This document shows, piece after piece, positions 26,589 to 34,964 of a stretch of 64,000 nucleotides of DNA. Source of the stretch: Pseudomonas delhiensis (GTDB lineage: Bacteria; Pseudomonadota; Gammaproteobacteria; Pseudomonadales; Pseudomonadaceae); contig NZ_FZPC01000019.1 of assembly GCF_900187975.1 (NCBI RefSeq), positions 62,001-126,000 of the forward strand, in the 5' to 3' direction. Under the pieces are notes generated by a model. That model made no database searches. It was not told the origin of the DNA and saw nothing but the letters and a program-made list of their open reading frames with translations. The first letter of the stretch is position 1, and every line of letters begins with the position of its first letter. A program made the position numbers and the translations under genes.

Positions 26589-27242
26589 ATGAAACGCTCC
26601 CTGATCCTGCTCAGCGCCCTGATGCTCGGCGCGACCCTCCACGGCTGCGGCGGTGGCGACGACAAGGCCAAGGCCGAGAAGACCGCCGCGGTGCCGGCCG
26701 ACAGCTGCACTGGCCACCCGCTGGAGAAGGCCCTGCCGCCGAGCAAGGAAATGTACGGCTACCCGTTCATCTCCCGCGAATGCGGCTACAACGACGCCAA
26801 GCTGGTCTACGGCACCGCCGACGGCAGCCGCCACCTGGAGATCAGCCTGATCGACACAGGCATGCCGGCCCCGGCCCAGGACGCCAACAGCGAGCAGGCC
26901 ATCGCCTACCGCGGCGTGCAGGACAAGCTGCGCGACATGACCCATTCCAGCCTGACGCTGCTGAACAAGACCCGCGAGACCGCGATCAGGAACGGCACCG
27001 CCGACAAGTTCGGCGGCGAGGACTACCTGCCGGTGATTGACACCACCCGCATGGGCGACCCCCTGGGCATAGTCGCCCCGGCCAAGGGCGAGGCCGGCGA
27101 GTCCAGCCTCACCGGGCTGATCAAGGGCCGCTACGTGCTGACCCTGAGCACCCCGGACAAGCCCAACGGCGGCAGCACCCAGTCCATGCGCCAGCTATTC
27201 GTGCCCATCGTCGAGCAGATGAAGCTGACGGCGCTGCCCTGA
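26589..27242 (+). CDS. Predicted outer-membrane/periplasmic lipoprotein, function unknown
   Basis: 217 residues. Type II signal peptide MKRSLILLSALMLGATLHGC with lipobox LHGC (Cys 20), followed by a Gly/Asp/Lys/Ala-rich linker to about residue 38. The mature domain has two cysteines (SCTGHPL and RECGYN) and motifs such as RHLEISLIDTGMP, SSLTGLIKGRYVLTLSTPD and SMRQLFVPIVEQMK. No enzyme motif is recognised. Lies between glyA and the threonine aldolase, a position held by a hypothetical protein in P. aeruginosa as well. Confidence 0.8.
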   Translation: MKRSLILLSALMLGATLHGCGGGDDKAKAEKTAAVPADSCTGHPLEKALPPSKEMYGYPFISRECGYNDAKLVYGTADGSRHLEISLIDTGMPAPAQDANSEQAIAYRGVQDKLRDMTHSSLTLLNKTRETAIRNGTADKFGGEDYLPVIDTTRMGDPLGIVAPAKGEAGESSLTGLIKGRYVLTLSTPDKPNGGSTQSMRQLFVPIVEQMKLTALP

Positions 27243-27532
27243 TCGGCATGAGCAACGGCGGATAATCGCGGACAGGTCCTATCCCACACCCACCTCCTGT
27301 CTCAACTGTAGGAGCGCGCCCTGCGCGCGAATCGCGGGCAGGGCCCGCTCCTACTGTATTGTTCATGCCGGATAGCTCCCTCTCCCGCTTGCGGGAGAGG
27401 GTTGGGGAGAGGGCGTTCTAAAGCTCGACATCCATGCTCTCCGGGAAACGCCCTTCGCGAACAACCTCGCTCCTACAAAAGCCACGATTTCGCTACGCTG
27501 CCTGTGGATGACTTTCCCCGAGGCAGCTTTCG
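27243..27532. repeat. REP and CCCTCTCCC hairpins between lipoprotein and threonine aldolase genes
   Basis: A REP palindrome at about 27307-27355 (GTAGGAGC ... GCTCCTAC) is followed by a CCCTCTCCCGCTTGCGGGAG hairpin at about 27376-27417. The end of the gap gives the leader of the aldolase gene. No gene is seen. Confidence 0.75.
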
Positions 27533-28582
27533 ATGTTCGACAATTCCCAGCAATTCGCCAGCGACAACTATTCCGGCATCTGCCCCGAAGCCTGGGCCGC
27601 CATGGCCGAGGCCAACCGCGGCCATGAGCGGGCCTACGGCGACGACCAGTGGACGGCGCGCGCCTCCGACCATTTCCGCGAGCTGTTCGAGACCGATTGC
27701 GAGGTGTTCTTCGCCTTCAACGGTACCGCCGCCAACTCCCTGGCCCTGGCCGCCCTGTGCCAGAGCTACCACAGCGTGATCTGCGCCGAGACCGCTCACG
27801 TCGAGACCGACGAGTGCGGCGCCCCGGAGTTCTTCTCCAACGGCTCCAAGCTGCTGCTGGCGCGCACCGACACGCAGGGTAAGCTGACCCCCGCGGCGAT
27901 CCGCGAGATCGCGCTGAAGCGCCAGGACATCCACTACCCCAAGCCGCGCGTGGTGAGCATTACCCAGGCCACCGAGGTCGGCACCGTCTACCGCCCGGAC
28001 GAGTTGGGCGCGCTCAGCGCCACCTGCCGCGAGCTGGGCCTGCACCTGCACATGGACGGCGCGCGCTTCTCCAACGCCTGCGCCTTCCTCGGCGCCTCGC
28101 CGGCGGAGCTGACCTGGAAGGCCGGCGTCGAGGTGCTGTGCTTCGGCGGCACCAAGAACGGCATGGCGGTGGGCGAGGCCATCCTGTTCTTCGACCGCGA
28201 GCTGGCCGAGGGCTTCGACTACCGCTGCAAGCAGGCCGGCCAGCTGGCCTCGAAGATGCGCTTCCTCGCCGCGCCCTGGGTCGGGGTGCTGCAGGACGAC
28301 GCCTGGCTGCACTACGCCAACCACGCCAACCAGTGCGCGCGCCTGCTGGCGCAACGAGTGGCCGACGTGCCGGGCGTGCAACTGATGTTCCCGGTGGAGG
28401 CCAACGGGGTATTCCTGCAGATGTCCGAGCCGGCCCTGGAAGCCCTGCGCCAGCGCGGCTGGCGCTTCTACACCTTCATCGGCGCCGGCGGCGCGCGCTT
28501 CATGTGTTCCTGGGACACCGAGATCGAGCGCGTCGAGGCCCTGGCGCGGGACATCCGCGAGGTGATGGGCGCCGCCGCCTGA
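27533..28582 (+). CDS. ltaE: Low-specificity L-threonine aldolase
   Basis: 349 residues. PLP enzyme cleaving L-threonine/allo-threonine to glycine and acetaldehyde. The N-terminal FASDNYSGICPEAWAAM, the AETAHVETDECGAPEFFSNG segment, HMDGARFSNA and the PLP-lysine in CFGGTKNGMAVGEA (Lys at about 207) are family signatures. Supplies or removes glycine, which fits its place beside glyA and the sarcosine operon. The same neighbourhood (glyA1 - hypothetical - ltaA) exists in P. aeruginosa. The stop codon is immediately followed by the first module of the DnaA-box-like array. Confidence 0.92.
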   Translation: MFDNSQQFASDNYSGICPEAWAAMAEANRGHERAYGDDQWTARASDHFRELFETDCEVFFAFNGTAANSLALAALCQSYHSVICAETAHVETDECGAPEFFSNGSKLLLARTDTQGKLTPAAIREIALKRQDIHYPKPRVVSITQATEVGTVYRPDELGALSATCRELGLHLHMDGARFSNACAFLGASPAELTWKAGVEVLCFGGTKNGMAVGEAILFFDRELAEGFDYRCKQAGQLASKMRFLAAPWVGVLQDDAWLHYANHANQCARLLAQRVADVPGVQLMFPVEANGVFLQMSEPALEALRQRGWRFYTFIGAGGARFMCSWDTEIERVEALARDIREVMGAAA

Positions 28583-29360
28583 GTTGTCCACCGAATCTGT
28601 CGAAAACCCTGTGCGCAGCCTGTGGCCGGGCTGTGCGCAGGTGGCTTGCGGCCGCTTGGCGCCTGGGCCGGGCCAAGGCGCTCGGCGTTTGCCCGGCGGG
28701 CCGGATTCTGCCCCCGGAATCTGTTGGCCGCGTTGTGGATAAAGTGTGCATGAATGCCTTGGCGCGAGGCCCGGCGAGGCCTGCGCTCGGCTGTACGTTT
28801 TTTGACCTGAATTTGCCCGCGTGCCTTGATTTTCAAGCACTTGCCATCGGCTTCCGGCCGCCGGCGAGTTGCCCACAAAGGCTGTGGAGCGAGGCGCGGG
28901 AAAGCTGTGGAAAAGCTGTCGGTGAATGGCTGCGCGAGCGAAACGGCGGGGCCTGCCGGGCATTGCTGGTTTTTTCGCCAACAGCCCTGTCCGTGGGCAC
29001 TGCGGAAAAAGACCGGCGGCTAATGGTCGCGGGCTGTCCACGGCTTCTGTTGAACGGCCTGTGGTAAAGCTGTGGATAAACTGCCGCTGGACAGGCTTTC
29101 CGGGGCCTGCTCAAGGCTGCCCGGAAAATCGCCAGCGTTAGGCTTGAAGTCCCGTGGCACAAGGGTCTCCGGCGTCTTAGGCAGGCCTGCGGAACTGTCC
29201 ACAACGGCTGTGGAAGCAGCCTTCAGCAAGCTGTGGAAAAGCTGTGGTGAAACGGCTGTGGCGGGCATGCCCACTGGGCTCGCGACGGCTGGCTGTTTTT
29301 TGCTCAGGGCGCTCCGGGGTGCTACCTATACTTCCCGTTACCCTGCCTGGGAGGTGCCCC
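28583..29360. repeat. Non-coding array of DnaA-box-like motifs
   Basis: 778 bases without a convincing gene. Two perfect DnaA boxes (TTATCCACA on the minus strand) occur at 28734-28742 and 29071-29079, and two one-mismatch copies (TTTTCCACA) at 28906-28914 and 29232-29240. Upstream partners TGTCCAC (29196, 29035, 28585) or TGCCCAC (28870) lie exactly 36 bases before TGTGG at 29232, 29071, 28621 and 28906. Between them CTGTNGA/CTGTGG words fall about every 12 bases. The modules repeat about every 160-172 bases, with a shorter step (113) at the left end. Minus-strand reading frames here reflect the repeat, not a protein. Confidence 0.7.
29327..29332 (+). promoter_or_regulatory. Candidate -10 element of the EF-G-like gene
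   Basis: TATACT lies 28 bases upstream of the ATG at 29361, followed by a strong GGGAGGTG ribosome-binding site (29349-29356). The nearest -35-like hexamer (TTGCTC, 29300) is too far away for a standard spacer, so only the -10 is proposed. Confidence 0.4.
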
Positions 29361-31409
29361 ATGTCGAACTACCCGGTCGAACAGATTCGTACGGTCGCCC
29401 TGGTCGGCCATGGCGACAGCGGCAAGACCCTGCTCGCCGAAGCCCTGTTGCAGCGCAGCGGCGCCATCCCCGCGATGGGCTCGCTGGAACGCGGTGACAC
29501 CCTGTGCGACGCCGACCCGCTGGAGCGCGACTACCACCATTCGCTGTCCGCTGCGCTGGCGCACTTCGAATACGAGGGCGCGCACGTCCAGCTCATCGAT
29601 ACCCCCGGCCTGCCCGATTTCATCGGCCACGCGCTGCCGGCCCTGGCGGCGGTGGAGACCGCGCTGGTGGTGGTCAACGCGCAGAACGGCATCGAGCTGA
29701 ACACCCACCGCATGATGGACTGGGCCGCCGGGCGCGGGCTGTGCCGGATGCTGGTGGTGAACAAGATCGACGCCGAGCGCGTCGACCTGCCGGCGCTGCT
29801 GGCCGACCTGCGCGAGGCCTTCGGCAAGGAAGTGCTGCCGCTGAACCTGCCGGCCGGCGGCGCCACGCGGGTGGCCGACTGCTTCTTCGCGCCCGCCGGC
29901 GAGGCGGACTTCTCCTCGGTGGAGGAGGCGCACCAGGCGCTGGTCGACCAGGTCGTGGAGGTCGACGAGGAGCTGATGGCGCGCTACCTGGAGCAGGGCT
30001 CGATCCAGCCGGAGGAACTCCACGAACCCTTCGAGCGGGCCCTGCGCGAAGGCCACCTGATCCCCCTGTGCTTCGTCTCGGCGCGCACCGGTGCTGGCGT
30101 CGACGAACTGCTGCAGACGCTGGCGCGGCTGGCGCCCAACCCCGCCGAGGGCAACCCGCCGCTGTTCGAGCGCCTGGACGAGCAGGGCGGCGCCCGGCCC
30201 TTTCGCTCGCAGCCGGACCCCGAGGCCCACGTGCTGGCCCATGTGTTCAAGGTGGTGATCGACCCCTTCGTCGGCCGCCTGGCGGTGTTCCGCGTGCACC
30301 AGGGCACCGTGCGCCGCGACATGCAACTGTTCGCCGGGGATGGCCGCAAGCCGTTCAAGGTCGGCCACCTGCTGCGCCTGCAGGGCAAGCGCCACGAGGA
30401 GGTGCCGCAGCTGGTCCCCGGTGACTTCGGCGCGCTGAGCAAGGTCGAGGAACTGGAATTCGACGTGGTCCTGCACGACTCCCACGACGAGGACCACATC
30501 CGCCTGGCGCCGCTGGACTTCCCCACGCCCATGCAGGGCCTGGCCATCGAGGCCGGCCGCCGCGGCGACGAGCAGCGCCTGGCCGAGGTGCTGCAGCGCC
30601 TGCTGGCCGAGGACCCGTGCGTGCGCCTGGACTACAACGCCTCGACCCAGGAAACCGTGCTGCGCGGCATGGGCGAGCTGCACCTGCGCTACCTGCTGGA
30701 ACGCCTGACCGGCAGCTACAAGCTGGAAGTGAACACCCGCCCGCCCAGCGTGCCCTACCGCGAGACCGCCACGCGCCCGGCCGAGGGGCACTGCCGGCAC
30801 AAGAAGCAGACCGGCGGCGCCGGCCAGTTCGGTGAGGTGTTCCTGCGGGTGGAGCCGCTGCCGCGGGGAACCGGCTTCGAGTTCGTCGATGCGATCAAGG
30901 GCGGGGTGATCCCGGGGCAGTTCATCCCCTCGGTGGAGAAGGGCGTGCGCGCGGCGCTGGCCGCGGGCCCCCTGGCCGGCTTCCCGGTGGAGGACGTGAA
31001 GGTCACGGTGTTCGACGGCAAGAGCCACTCGGTGGACTCCAAGGACATCGCCTTCCAGGCCGCCGGGCGCAAGGCCATGTTCGACGCCCTGCGCAATGCC
31101 GGGGGCATGCTGCTGGAGCCGGTGGTGAACATCGCGGTGACGGCGCCGGAAGCCCGCCTGGGCGACATCACCGCCGACCTCACCGGGCGCCGCGGCCAGG
31201 TGCTGGGCACCGAGCCGCTGTCGGCCCGCGCCACCCTGGTGCGCGGCCAGGTGCCGCTGGCCGAACTGGAAGGCTACGCCAACCGGCTGAAGGCGATCAC
31301 CGCCGGGCAGGGTTTCTTCACCCTCGAAGCCAGCCACTACAGCCCCGTGCCGCAGGACGTGCAGCAGCGCCTGGCCAGTGGGTACAAGGCGGTGCAGGAA
31401 GAAGACTGA
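29361..31409 (+). CDS. EF-G-like translational GTPase (FusA paralogue)
   Basis: 682 residues. EF-G domain order: GTPase (P-loop GHGDSGKTLL at about 15-24, DTPGLPDFIG, NKID), domain II, a domain III-V block (YRETATRPAEGHCRHKKQTG, GQFGEVFLRVEP, VKVTVFDGKSHSVDSKDIAF). The switch I motif RGITI of canonical EF-G is absent. The corresponding stretch reads ERDYHHSLSAAL, as in the divergent EF-G2/FusA2-type proteins. It is therefore unlikely to be the main translocase. ATG 29361 is fixed by GGGAGGTG. No rpsL/rpsG/tuf genes are nearby. Confidence 0.85.
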   Translation: MSNYPVEQIRTVALVGHGDSGKTLLAEALLQRSGAIPAMGSLERGDTLCDADPLERDYHHSLSAALAHFEYEGAHVQLIDTPGLPDFIGHALPALAAVETALVVVNAQNGIELNTHRMMDWAAGRGLCRMLVVNKIDAERVDLPALLADLREAFGKEVLPLNLPAGGATRVADCFFAPAGEADFSSVEEAHQALVDQVVEVDEELMARYLEQGSIQPEELHEPFERALREGHLIPLCFVSARTGAGVDELLQTLARLAPNPAEGNPPLFERLDEQGGARPFRSQPDPEAHVLAHVFKVVIDPFVGRLAVFRVHQGTVRRDMQLFAGDGRKPFKVGHLLRLQGKRHEEVPQLVPGDFGALSKVEELEFDVVLHDSHDEDHIRLAPLDFPTPMQGLAIEAGRRGDEQRLAEVLQRLLAEDPCVRLDYNASTQETVLRGMGELHLRYLLERLTGSYKLEVNTRPPSVPYRETATRPAEGHCRHKKQTGGAGQFGEVFLRVEPLPRGTGFEFVDAIKGGVIPGQFIPSVEKGVRAALAAGPLAGFPVEDVKVTVFDGKSHSVDSKDIAFQAAGRKAMFDALRNAGGMLLEPVVNIAVTAPEARLGDITADLTGRRGQVLGTEPLSARATLVRGQVPLAELEGYANRLKAITAGQGFFTLEASHYSPVPQDVQQRLASGYKAVQEED

Positions 31410-31424
31410 AAACGCCGGTTTTTT

Positions 31425-31569
31425 GTAGGAGCGGATTTATCCGCGATGCTCCTACGCCGCCCCATCCAACCCGTAGGGCGCATAACGCCTACGGCGTTAT
31501 CCGCCAATCGACCCGGGCACCTCTGTTCCGGCCGGCGGCGGATAACCGCGAACGGTTATTCGCCCTACG
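31425..31569. repeat. Three REP-like palindromes
   Basis: 31425-31455 is GTAGGAGC...GCTCCTAC around GGATTTATCC. 31472-31506 and 31536-31569 belong to the GTAGGGCG/GGCGGATAACCG family also seen at 2207-2576, arranged in opposite orientation. They lie between the convergent EF-G-like and hydrolase genes. Confidence 0.8.
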
Positions 31570-31612
31570 CTCGAACGCAGGGCGCGCTCCCCGCAACAGC
31601 CGGCGCGGCCGC

Positions 31613-32194
31613 TCAGGCCCGGCGCCGCTCCCGCTGGTCGATCAGGTACTGCAGGCGGAACAGGTGGCGGTAGCCGGCCTCCCAGGCGCCGTGGCCGGAC
31701 TTCACGTTGATGTGCCCGGCGTTCGGCAGGACCAGCGTCTCGGCGCCCCAGGCGCGGCCCAGCTGCAGGGCGCGCTGCGGGCTGCAGGCGGCGTCGTTGT
31801 CCGAGCCCACCAGCACGCTGGGGAAGGGCAGGGCGTCCAGGGCGATGGGGGCGAAGTTGCGCAGCGCCGCATGGCAGGTCTCGCGCTCGACGTCGGCGGG
31901 CGCCACCAGCAGGGCGCCGGAGACCTGGGCCAGGGCCTTCGGCCCGGCGCGGCGGGCCCAGGAAGCGACGGTGACGCAGCCCAGGCTGTGGGCGATAAGC
32001 ACCACGCGGCCGGGCAGGCGGCGGATCTCGCGGTCCAGCTCGGCGACCCAGTCGACATGCCGCGGCGCCACCCAGTCGCGCTGCTCCACCCGCGAGGCGT
32101 TGGGCAGCGCGCGCTGCCAGTGGCTCTGCCAGTGCTCGTCCTCCGAGCCGTGCCAACCGGGCACCAGGACATAGCGGACGCGGTCGCTGCGCAT
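31613..32194 (-). CDS. RBBP9/YdeN-family alpha/beta hydrolase
   Basis: 193 residues. Small serine hydrolase: YVLVPGWHGSEDEHWQSHW at the N-terminus, nucleophile Ser in IAHSLGCVT (about residue 70), acid in LVGSDNDAACS and base His in PNAGHINVKSGHG. The family has broad esterase activity of unclear role. Stands alone, its 3' end converging on the REP cluster behind the EF-G-like gene. Confidence 0.85.
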   Translation of the reverse strand: MRSDRVRYVLVPGWHGSEDEHWQSHWQRALPNASRVEQRDWVAPRHVDWVAELDREIRRLPGRVVLIAHSLGCVTVASWARRAGPKALAQVSGALLVAPADVERETCHAALRNFAPIALDALPFPSVLVGSDNDAACSPQRALQLGRAWGAETLVLPNAGHINVKSGHGAWEAGYRHLFRLQYLIDQRERRRA

Positions 32195-32381
32195 GGGTTC
32201 ATCCCCCTGAAAGTCGTCATGGGGAGACAGTGTAGGTGGGGTTCGTCAATAAATTAAGGAATAAAAAATGCTTTGCTTATGTCGCATTTGCTTATTCCAG
32301 CACTTCTTGATCCGCGACAAGTACGCAGGGGCCCGGCAGGCGTTGAATCGAAGCTGGGCCCACTCCCTTCAGGTGAACCTC

Positions 32382-32597
32382 ATGGCCAAGAAATTCCCCC
32401 TGCACCCCGCCCACCCCGAACGCATCTGCTGGGGCTGCGACCGCTACTGCCCGGCCTCGGCCATGGGCTGCGGCAATGGCTCCAGCCGTACCCAGCACCC
32501 CATCGAGATCTTCGGCGAGGACTGGGCGGACGAGCCCGCCTGGGGCCTGGACGAGACGCCCGCGCAGCCGGTCGAGGTGCGCCAGCCGGCGCCCTGA
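32382..32597 (+). CDS. DUF3079 small cysteine-rich protein
   Basis: 71 residues. The family core is ERICWGCDRYCPASAMGCGN with four cysteines, followed by RTQHPIEIFGEDWADE. The cysteine spacing suggests a metal-binding or redox role, but the function is unknown. ATG 32382 is chosen because AGGTGA lies at the right distance and the longer reading has no family match. Converges on the ChaC gene with one base between stops. Confidence 0.82.
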   Translation: MAKKFPLHPAHPERICWGCDRYCPASAMGCGNGSSRTQHPIEIFGEDWADEPAWGLDETPAQPVEVRQPAP

Positions 32598-32598
32598 C

Positions 32599-33246
32599 TC
32601 AGCCGGGGGCCTTGGCGCAGCAGCGCGCCAGCAGGGCTTCCAGGTTCAGGTCGGGCATGGCGCAGGCGCGCAGCGCGCTGGCCGTCTGCTCGACGTATTC
32701 TCGGGTGCTGCCGAAATGCCCCTGGGCGCTGTCGAACACGCGCTGCACGATGCTGTCCGGCAGCGAGCCGGCGTAGCTGGGCAGGTGGCGTTCGAGGACG
32801 AAGCCCAGGGCGCGCACCCGCCGGCCATCCTCCAGGCGGCAGCTGAGCCACTCCGGGCGGTAGGAGGCGTAGGGCATCTCGCGCTGCCAGAGGGCGAACA
32901 GGTTGGCGTCCAGGTCGTCGTCCGGCAGGCGGTAGGCGAAGCCGCCGCAGGAGCCGCCGCGGTCCAGGCCCAGCACCAGGCCGGGCATTTCCGGGGTGCC
33001 GCGGTGGGTCAGCGACCACAGGTAGAGCCCGCGGTGGTAGCCGTGCACCCGCGCGCGGCTGGCCTCGGCCACCGGGAACTCCGGGCGCCAGATCAGCGAG
33101 CCGTAGGCGAACAGCCACACGGCGCCGCCGCCGTGCTCGGCCATGGTGATTTCCAGCGAGGCGCGCAACTGCTCCGCGCTGAGTCGTTCCGGCGCCCCCA
33201 GCGCCGGTGGATAGAAGGGGCCGTCCAGGTTCATAGACGTGCTCAT
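32599..33246 (-). CDS. ChaC-type gamma-glutamylcyclotransferase
   Basis: 215 residues. Expected to cleave glutathione to 5-oxoproline and Cys-Gly. The substrate loop is WLFAYGSLIWRPEFP (about residues 43-57) and the catalytic Glu lies in RGTPEMPGLVLGLD (about 85). Cytoplasmic. ATG 33246 follows a GGGGG ribosome-binding site. An upstream extension of 25 residues is unlikely. Confidence 0.85.
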   Translation of the reverse strand: MSTSMNLDGPFYPPALGAPERLSAEQLRASLEITMAEHGGGAVWLFAYGSLIWRPEFPVAEASRARVHGYHRGLYLWSLTHRGTPEMPGLVLGLDRGGSCGGFAYRLPDDDLDANLFALWQREMPYASYRPEWLSCRLEDGRRVRALGFVLERHLPSYAGSLPDSIVQRVFDSAQGHFGSTREYVEQTASALRACAMPDLNLEALLARCCAKAPG

Positions 33247-33373
33247 GCGTAACCCCCAAGGTACCTCACGCTCTGAAAACTTAGCGGATGTGACCTTTTG
33301 ACAGAAGGGGCGGCTGCGCAAGACACCTTTGCGCGGACGAACGGCGCTACCGCCGGTCCGGATGGCAGGGGGC

Positions 33374-33400
33374 GAAAAAGAGGGCCGCGCGGGGCGGCCC
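33374..33400 (-). terminator. Intrinsic terminator of the small secreted protein gene
   Basis: On the minus strand GGGCCGC, loop CCCGC, GCGGCCC, then TCTTTTTC, about 90 bases downstream of the stop at 33492. No gene is seen in the rest of 33247-33491. Confidence 0.8.
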
Positions 33401-33491
33401 TATCACCAAGATCTTCTCTGGCGTGGGGTGCCAGTGGGTGTGAGGTACCCGACCAGCAGTAGAGCAGCCGCCCATGACAGGCGCGTGACGC

Positions 33492-33854
33492 TCACTGCCC
33501 GGCCTGCCACCGGCCCTTGCTCTGGCTTTCGCAGAACGGCTGGAGGAAGCGCGCGTCGCTGGCCACGCCGTAGTAGTGGATGTCCTGGCGGTAGGGGCTG
33601 TTGGGCACCTGGGCGTTGGCGCAGATGCCGAAGGCGCCGGTCGGGCAGGCGTCGGCGTAGGCCACCTCGACCTGCTGGTCCTTCAGTTGCGGCTGGCAGA
33701 AGCCCTCGTGGAACAGCTTCGCCGGGATGCTGCGGTTCTGCTGGCAGACCTTCACGTCGAGGTTCCTGCCGCGGCTGTGCACCACGCAGGCTTCGGCGTG
33801 GGCGAGGGCGGGCAGGGCGAGGCAGGACGACAGGAGCAGGGCCGGCAGACGCAT
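33492..33854 (-). CDS. Small secreted cysteine-rich protein, function unknown
   Basis: 120 residues. Signal peptide MRLPALLLSSCLALPALAHA, then a mature domain of about 100 residues with six cysteines (ACVVH, VCQQN, FCQPQ, ACPTG, ICANA, FCESQ) that could form three disulfides in the periplasm. Ends QSKGRWQAGQ. Divergent from the CobW gene with 74 bases between starts. A hypothetical gene occupies this place beside cobW/tonB1 in P. aeruginosa. Preceded by AAAGGA. Confidence 0.78.
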   Translation of the reverse strand: MRLPALLLSSCLALPALAHAEACVVHSRGRNLDVKVCQQNRSIPAKLFHEGFCQPQLKDQQVEVAYADACPTGAFGICANAQVPNSPYRQDIHYYGVASDARFLQPFCESQSKGRWQAGQ

Positions 33855-33928
33855 GAAGACGGGGTCCTTTGAGCGAAGGGCCGACTCTAGCGCTTTTCCC
33901 CGCCCTCGTCAGGCGGCAACATGGCGCC

Positions 33929-34897
33929 ATGCTCGAACAGATTCCCACCCATGTGATCGGCGGCCCGCTGGGCGCCGGCAAGACCAGCCTGATCCGCGAC
34001 CTGCTGGCCCAGCGCCCGGCAGGCGAGCGCTGGGCGGTGCTGGTCAACGAATTCGGCCAGGTCGGCCTGGACGCCGCGCTGCTGGCCACCGACGCCGACG
34101 GCGTGGCCATCGGCGAGGTGGCCGGCGGCTGCCTGTGCTGCGTCAACGGCGCGCCCTTCCAGGTCGGCCTCGCCCGCCTGCTGCGCAAGGCGCGGCCGCA
34201 GCGGCTGTTCATCGAACCCTCCGGCCTCGGCCACCCGCGCACCCTGCTGCGCCAACTGGGCGAGGCGCCCTGGCGCGGCGTGCTGGCGCCACAGCCCTTG
34301 TTGCTGGTGCTGGATGCCGCGGCGCTGGCCGCAGGCGCTTCGCTGCCGGAAGCGCAACGGGACGCCCTGGCCGATGCCGCGCTGCTGGTGCTGAACAAGA
34401 GCGAAGGGCTGGACGAGGCGGCCCGCGAACGGCTGCAAGCCGACCTGCCGGCGCTGCCGCAGGTCTGGACCGAGCAGGGGCGTCTGCCCTTCGCGCGCCT
34501 GCCGTTCGTCGCCAATATCGGATCGGACGCAGCGGCGGAGCTGCCGGCGCCCATGGCCGAGCTGCCCGTGCTGCTCACCCGCGCCGCGCCCCTGCGGCAG
34601 GTGCACAGCGAGGGCGGGCGCCAGGCCGTCGGCTGGCGCCTGCACGCCGACTGGCGCTTCCGCCGCGCGGCGGTGGAGGCCTGGCTGGCCGGCCTGGGCG
34701 GTCTGCTGCGGGCCAAGGCGGTGCTGCACTGCGAGGACGGCTGGCAGGCCTGCAACCGGCTGACGGGCGCCGAACCCTGGCAGCCCAGCGCCTGGCGGCG
34801 GGACAATCGGCTGGAGCTGATCTTCGACGCCGAGCAGGATCTGCAGGCGCTGCAGCAGCAAATGTTGACCTGTGCCAGGTTGGCCGATGGCCAATAA
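33929..34897 (+). CDS. CobW/COG0523-family GTP-dependent metallochaperone
   Basis: 322 residues. P-loop GGPLGAGKTSL (about 11-21), the family metal motif GGCLCCV (CxCC, about 68-71), EPSGLGHP, LNKSEGLD at the guanine-specificity position and a C-terminal CobW domain (HADWRFRRAAVEAWL). Family members deliver zinc or other metals to client proteins. No Zur-box is visible in the short upstream gap, so zinc control is not shown. ATG 33929 gives the P-loop its usual place near the N-terminus. Lies 67 bases upstream of tonB. Confidence 0.87.
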   Translation: MLEQIPTHVIGGPLGAGKTSLIRDLLAQRPAGERWAVLVNEFGQVGLDAALLATDADGVAIGEVAGGCLCCVNGAPFQVGLARLLRKARPQRLFIEPSGLGHPRTLLRQLGEAPWRGVLAPQPLLLVLDAAALAAGASLPEAQRDALADAALLVLNKSEGLDEAARERLQADLPALPQVWTEQGRLPFARLPFVANIGSDAAAELPAPMAELPVLLTRAAPLRQVHSEGGRQAVGWRLHADWRFRRAAVEAWLAGLGGLLRAKAVLHCEDGWQACNRLTGAEPWQPSAWRRDNRLELIFDAEQDLQALQQQMLTCARLADGQ

Positions 34898-34913
34898 GGT
34901 TGCCATCGGCGGG

Positions 34914-34932
34914 GCGAATGATAATAATTATC
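34914..34932 (+). promoter_or_regulatory. Fur box upstream of tonB
   Basis: GCGAATGATAATAATTATC matches the 19-base Fur consensus (GATAATGATAATCATTATC) at 16 positions. It ends 32 bases before the tonB ATG, so Fur-Fe(II) would block the promoter when iron is sufficient. Confidence 0.85.
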
Positions 34933-34964
34933 AGATTCTGGTCATTTCCCCACAGGCTTCTCCC

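Noticed and set aside
28833-29274. Minus-strand open frames (123 and 84 codons) in the ltaE/EF-G-like gap
   Set aside because: They merely translate the repeated CCACAGC words (recurring PQLFH-like peptides), overlap each other in different frames and have no ribosome-binding site.
34872-34964. Upstream start for tonB adding 31 residues
   Set aside because: It would begin inside the end of cobW and read through the Fur box. The start at 34965 lies downstream of the operator and gives the TonB1-like length.
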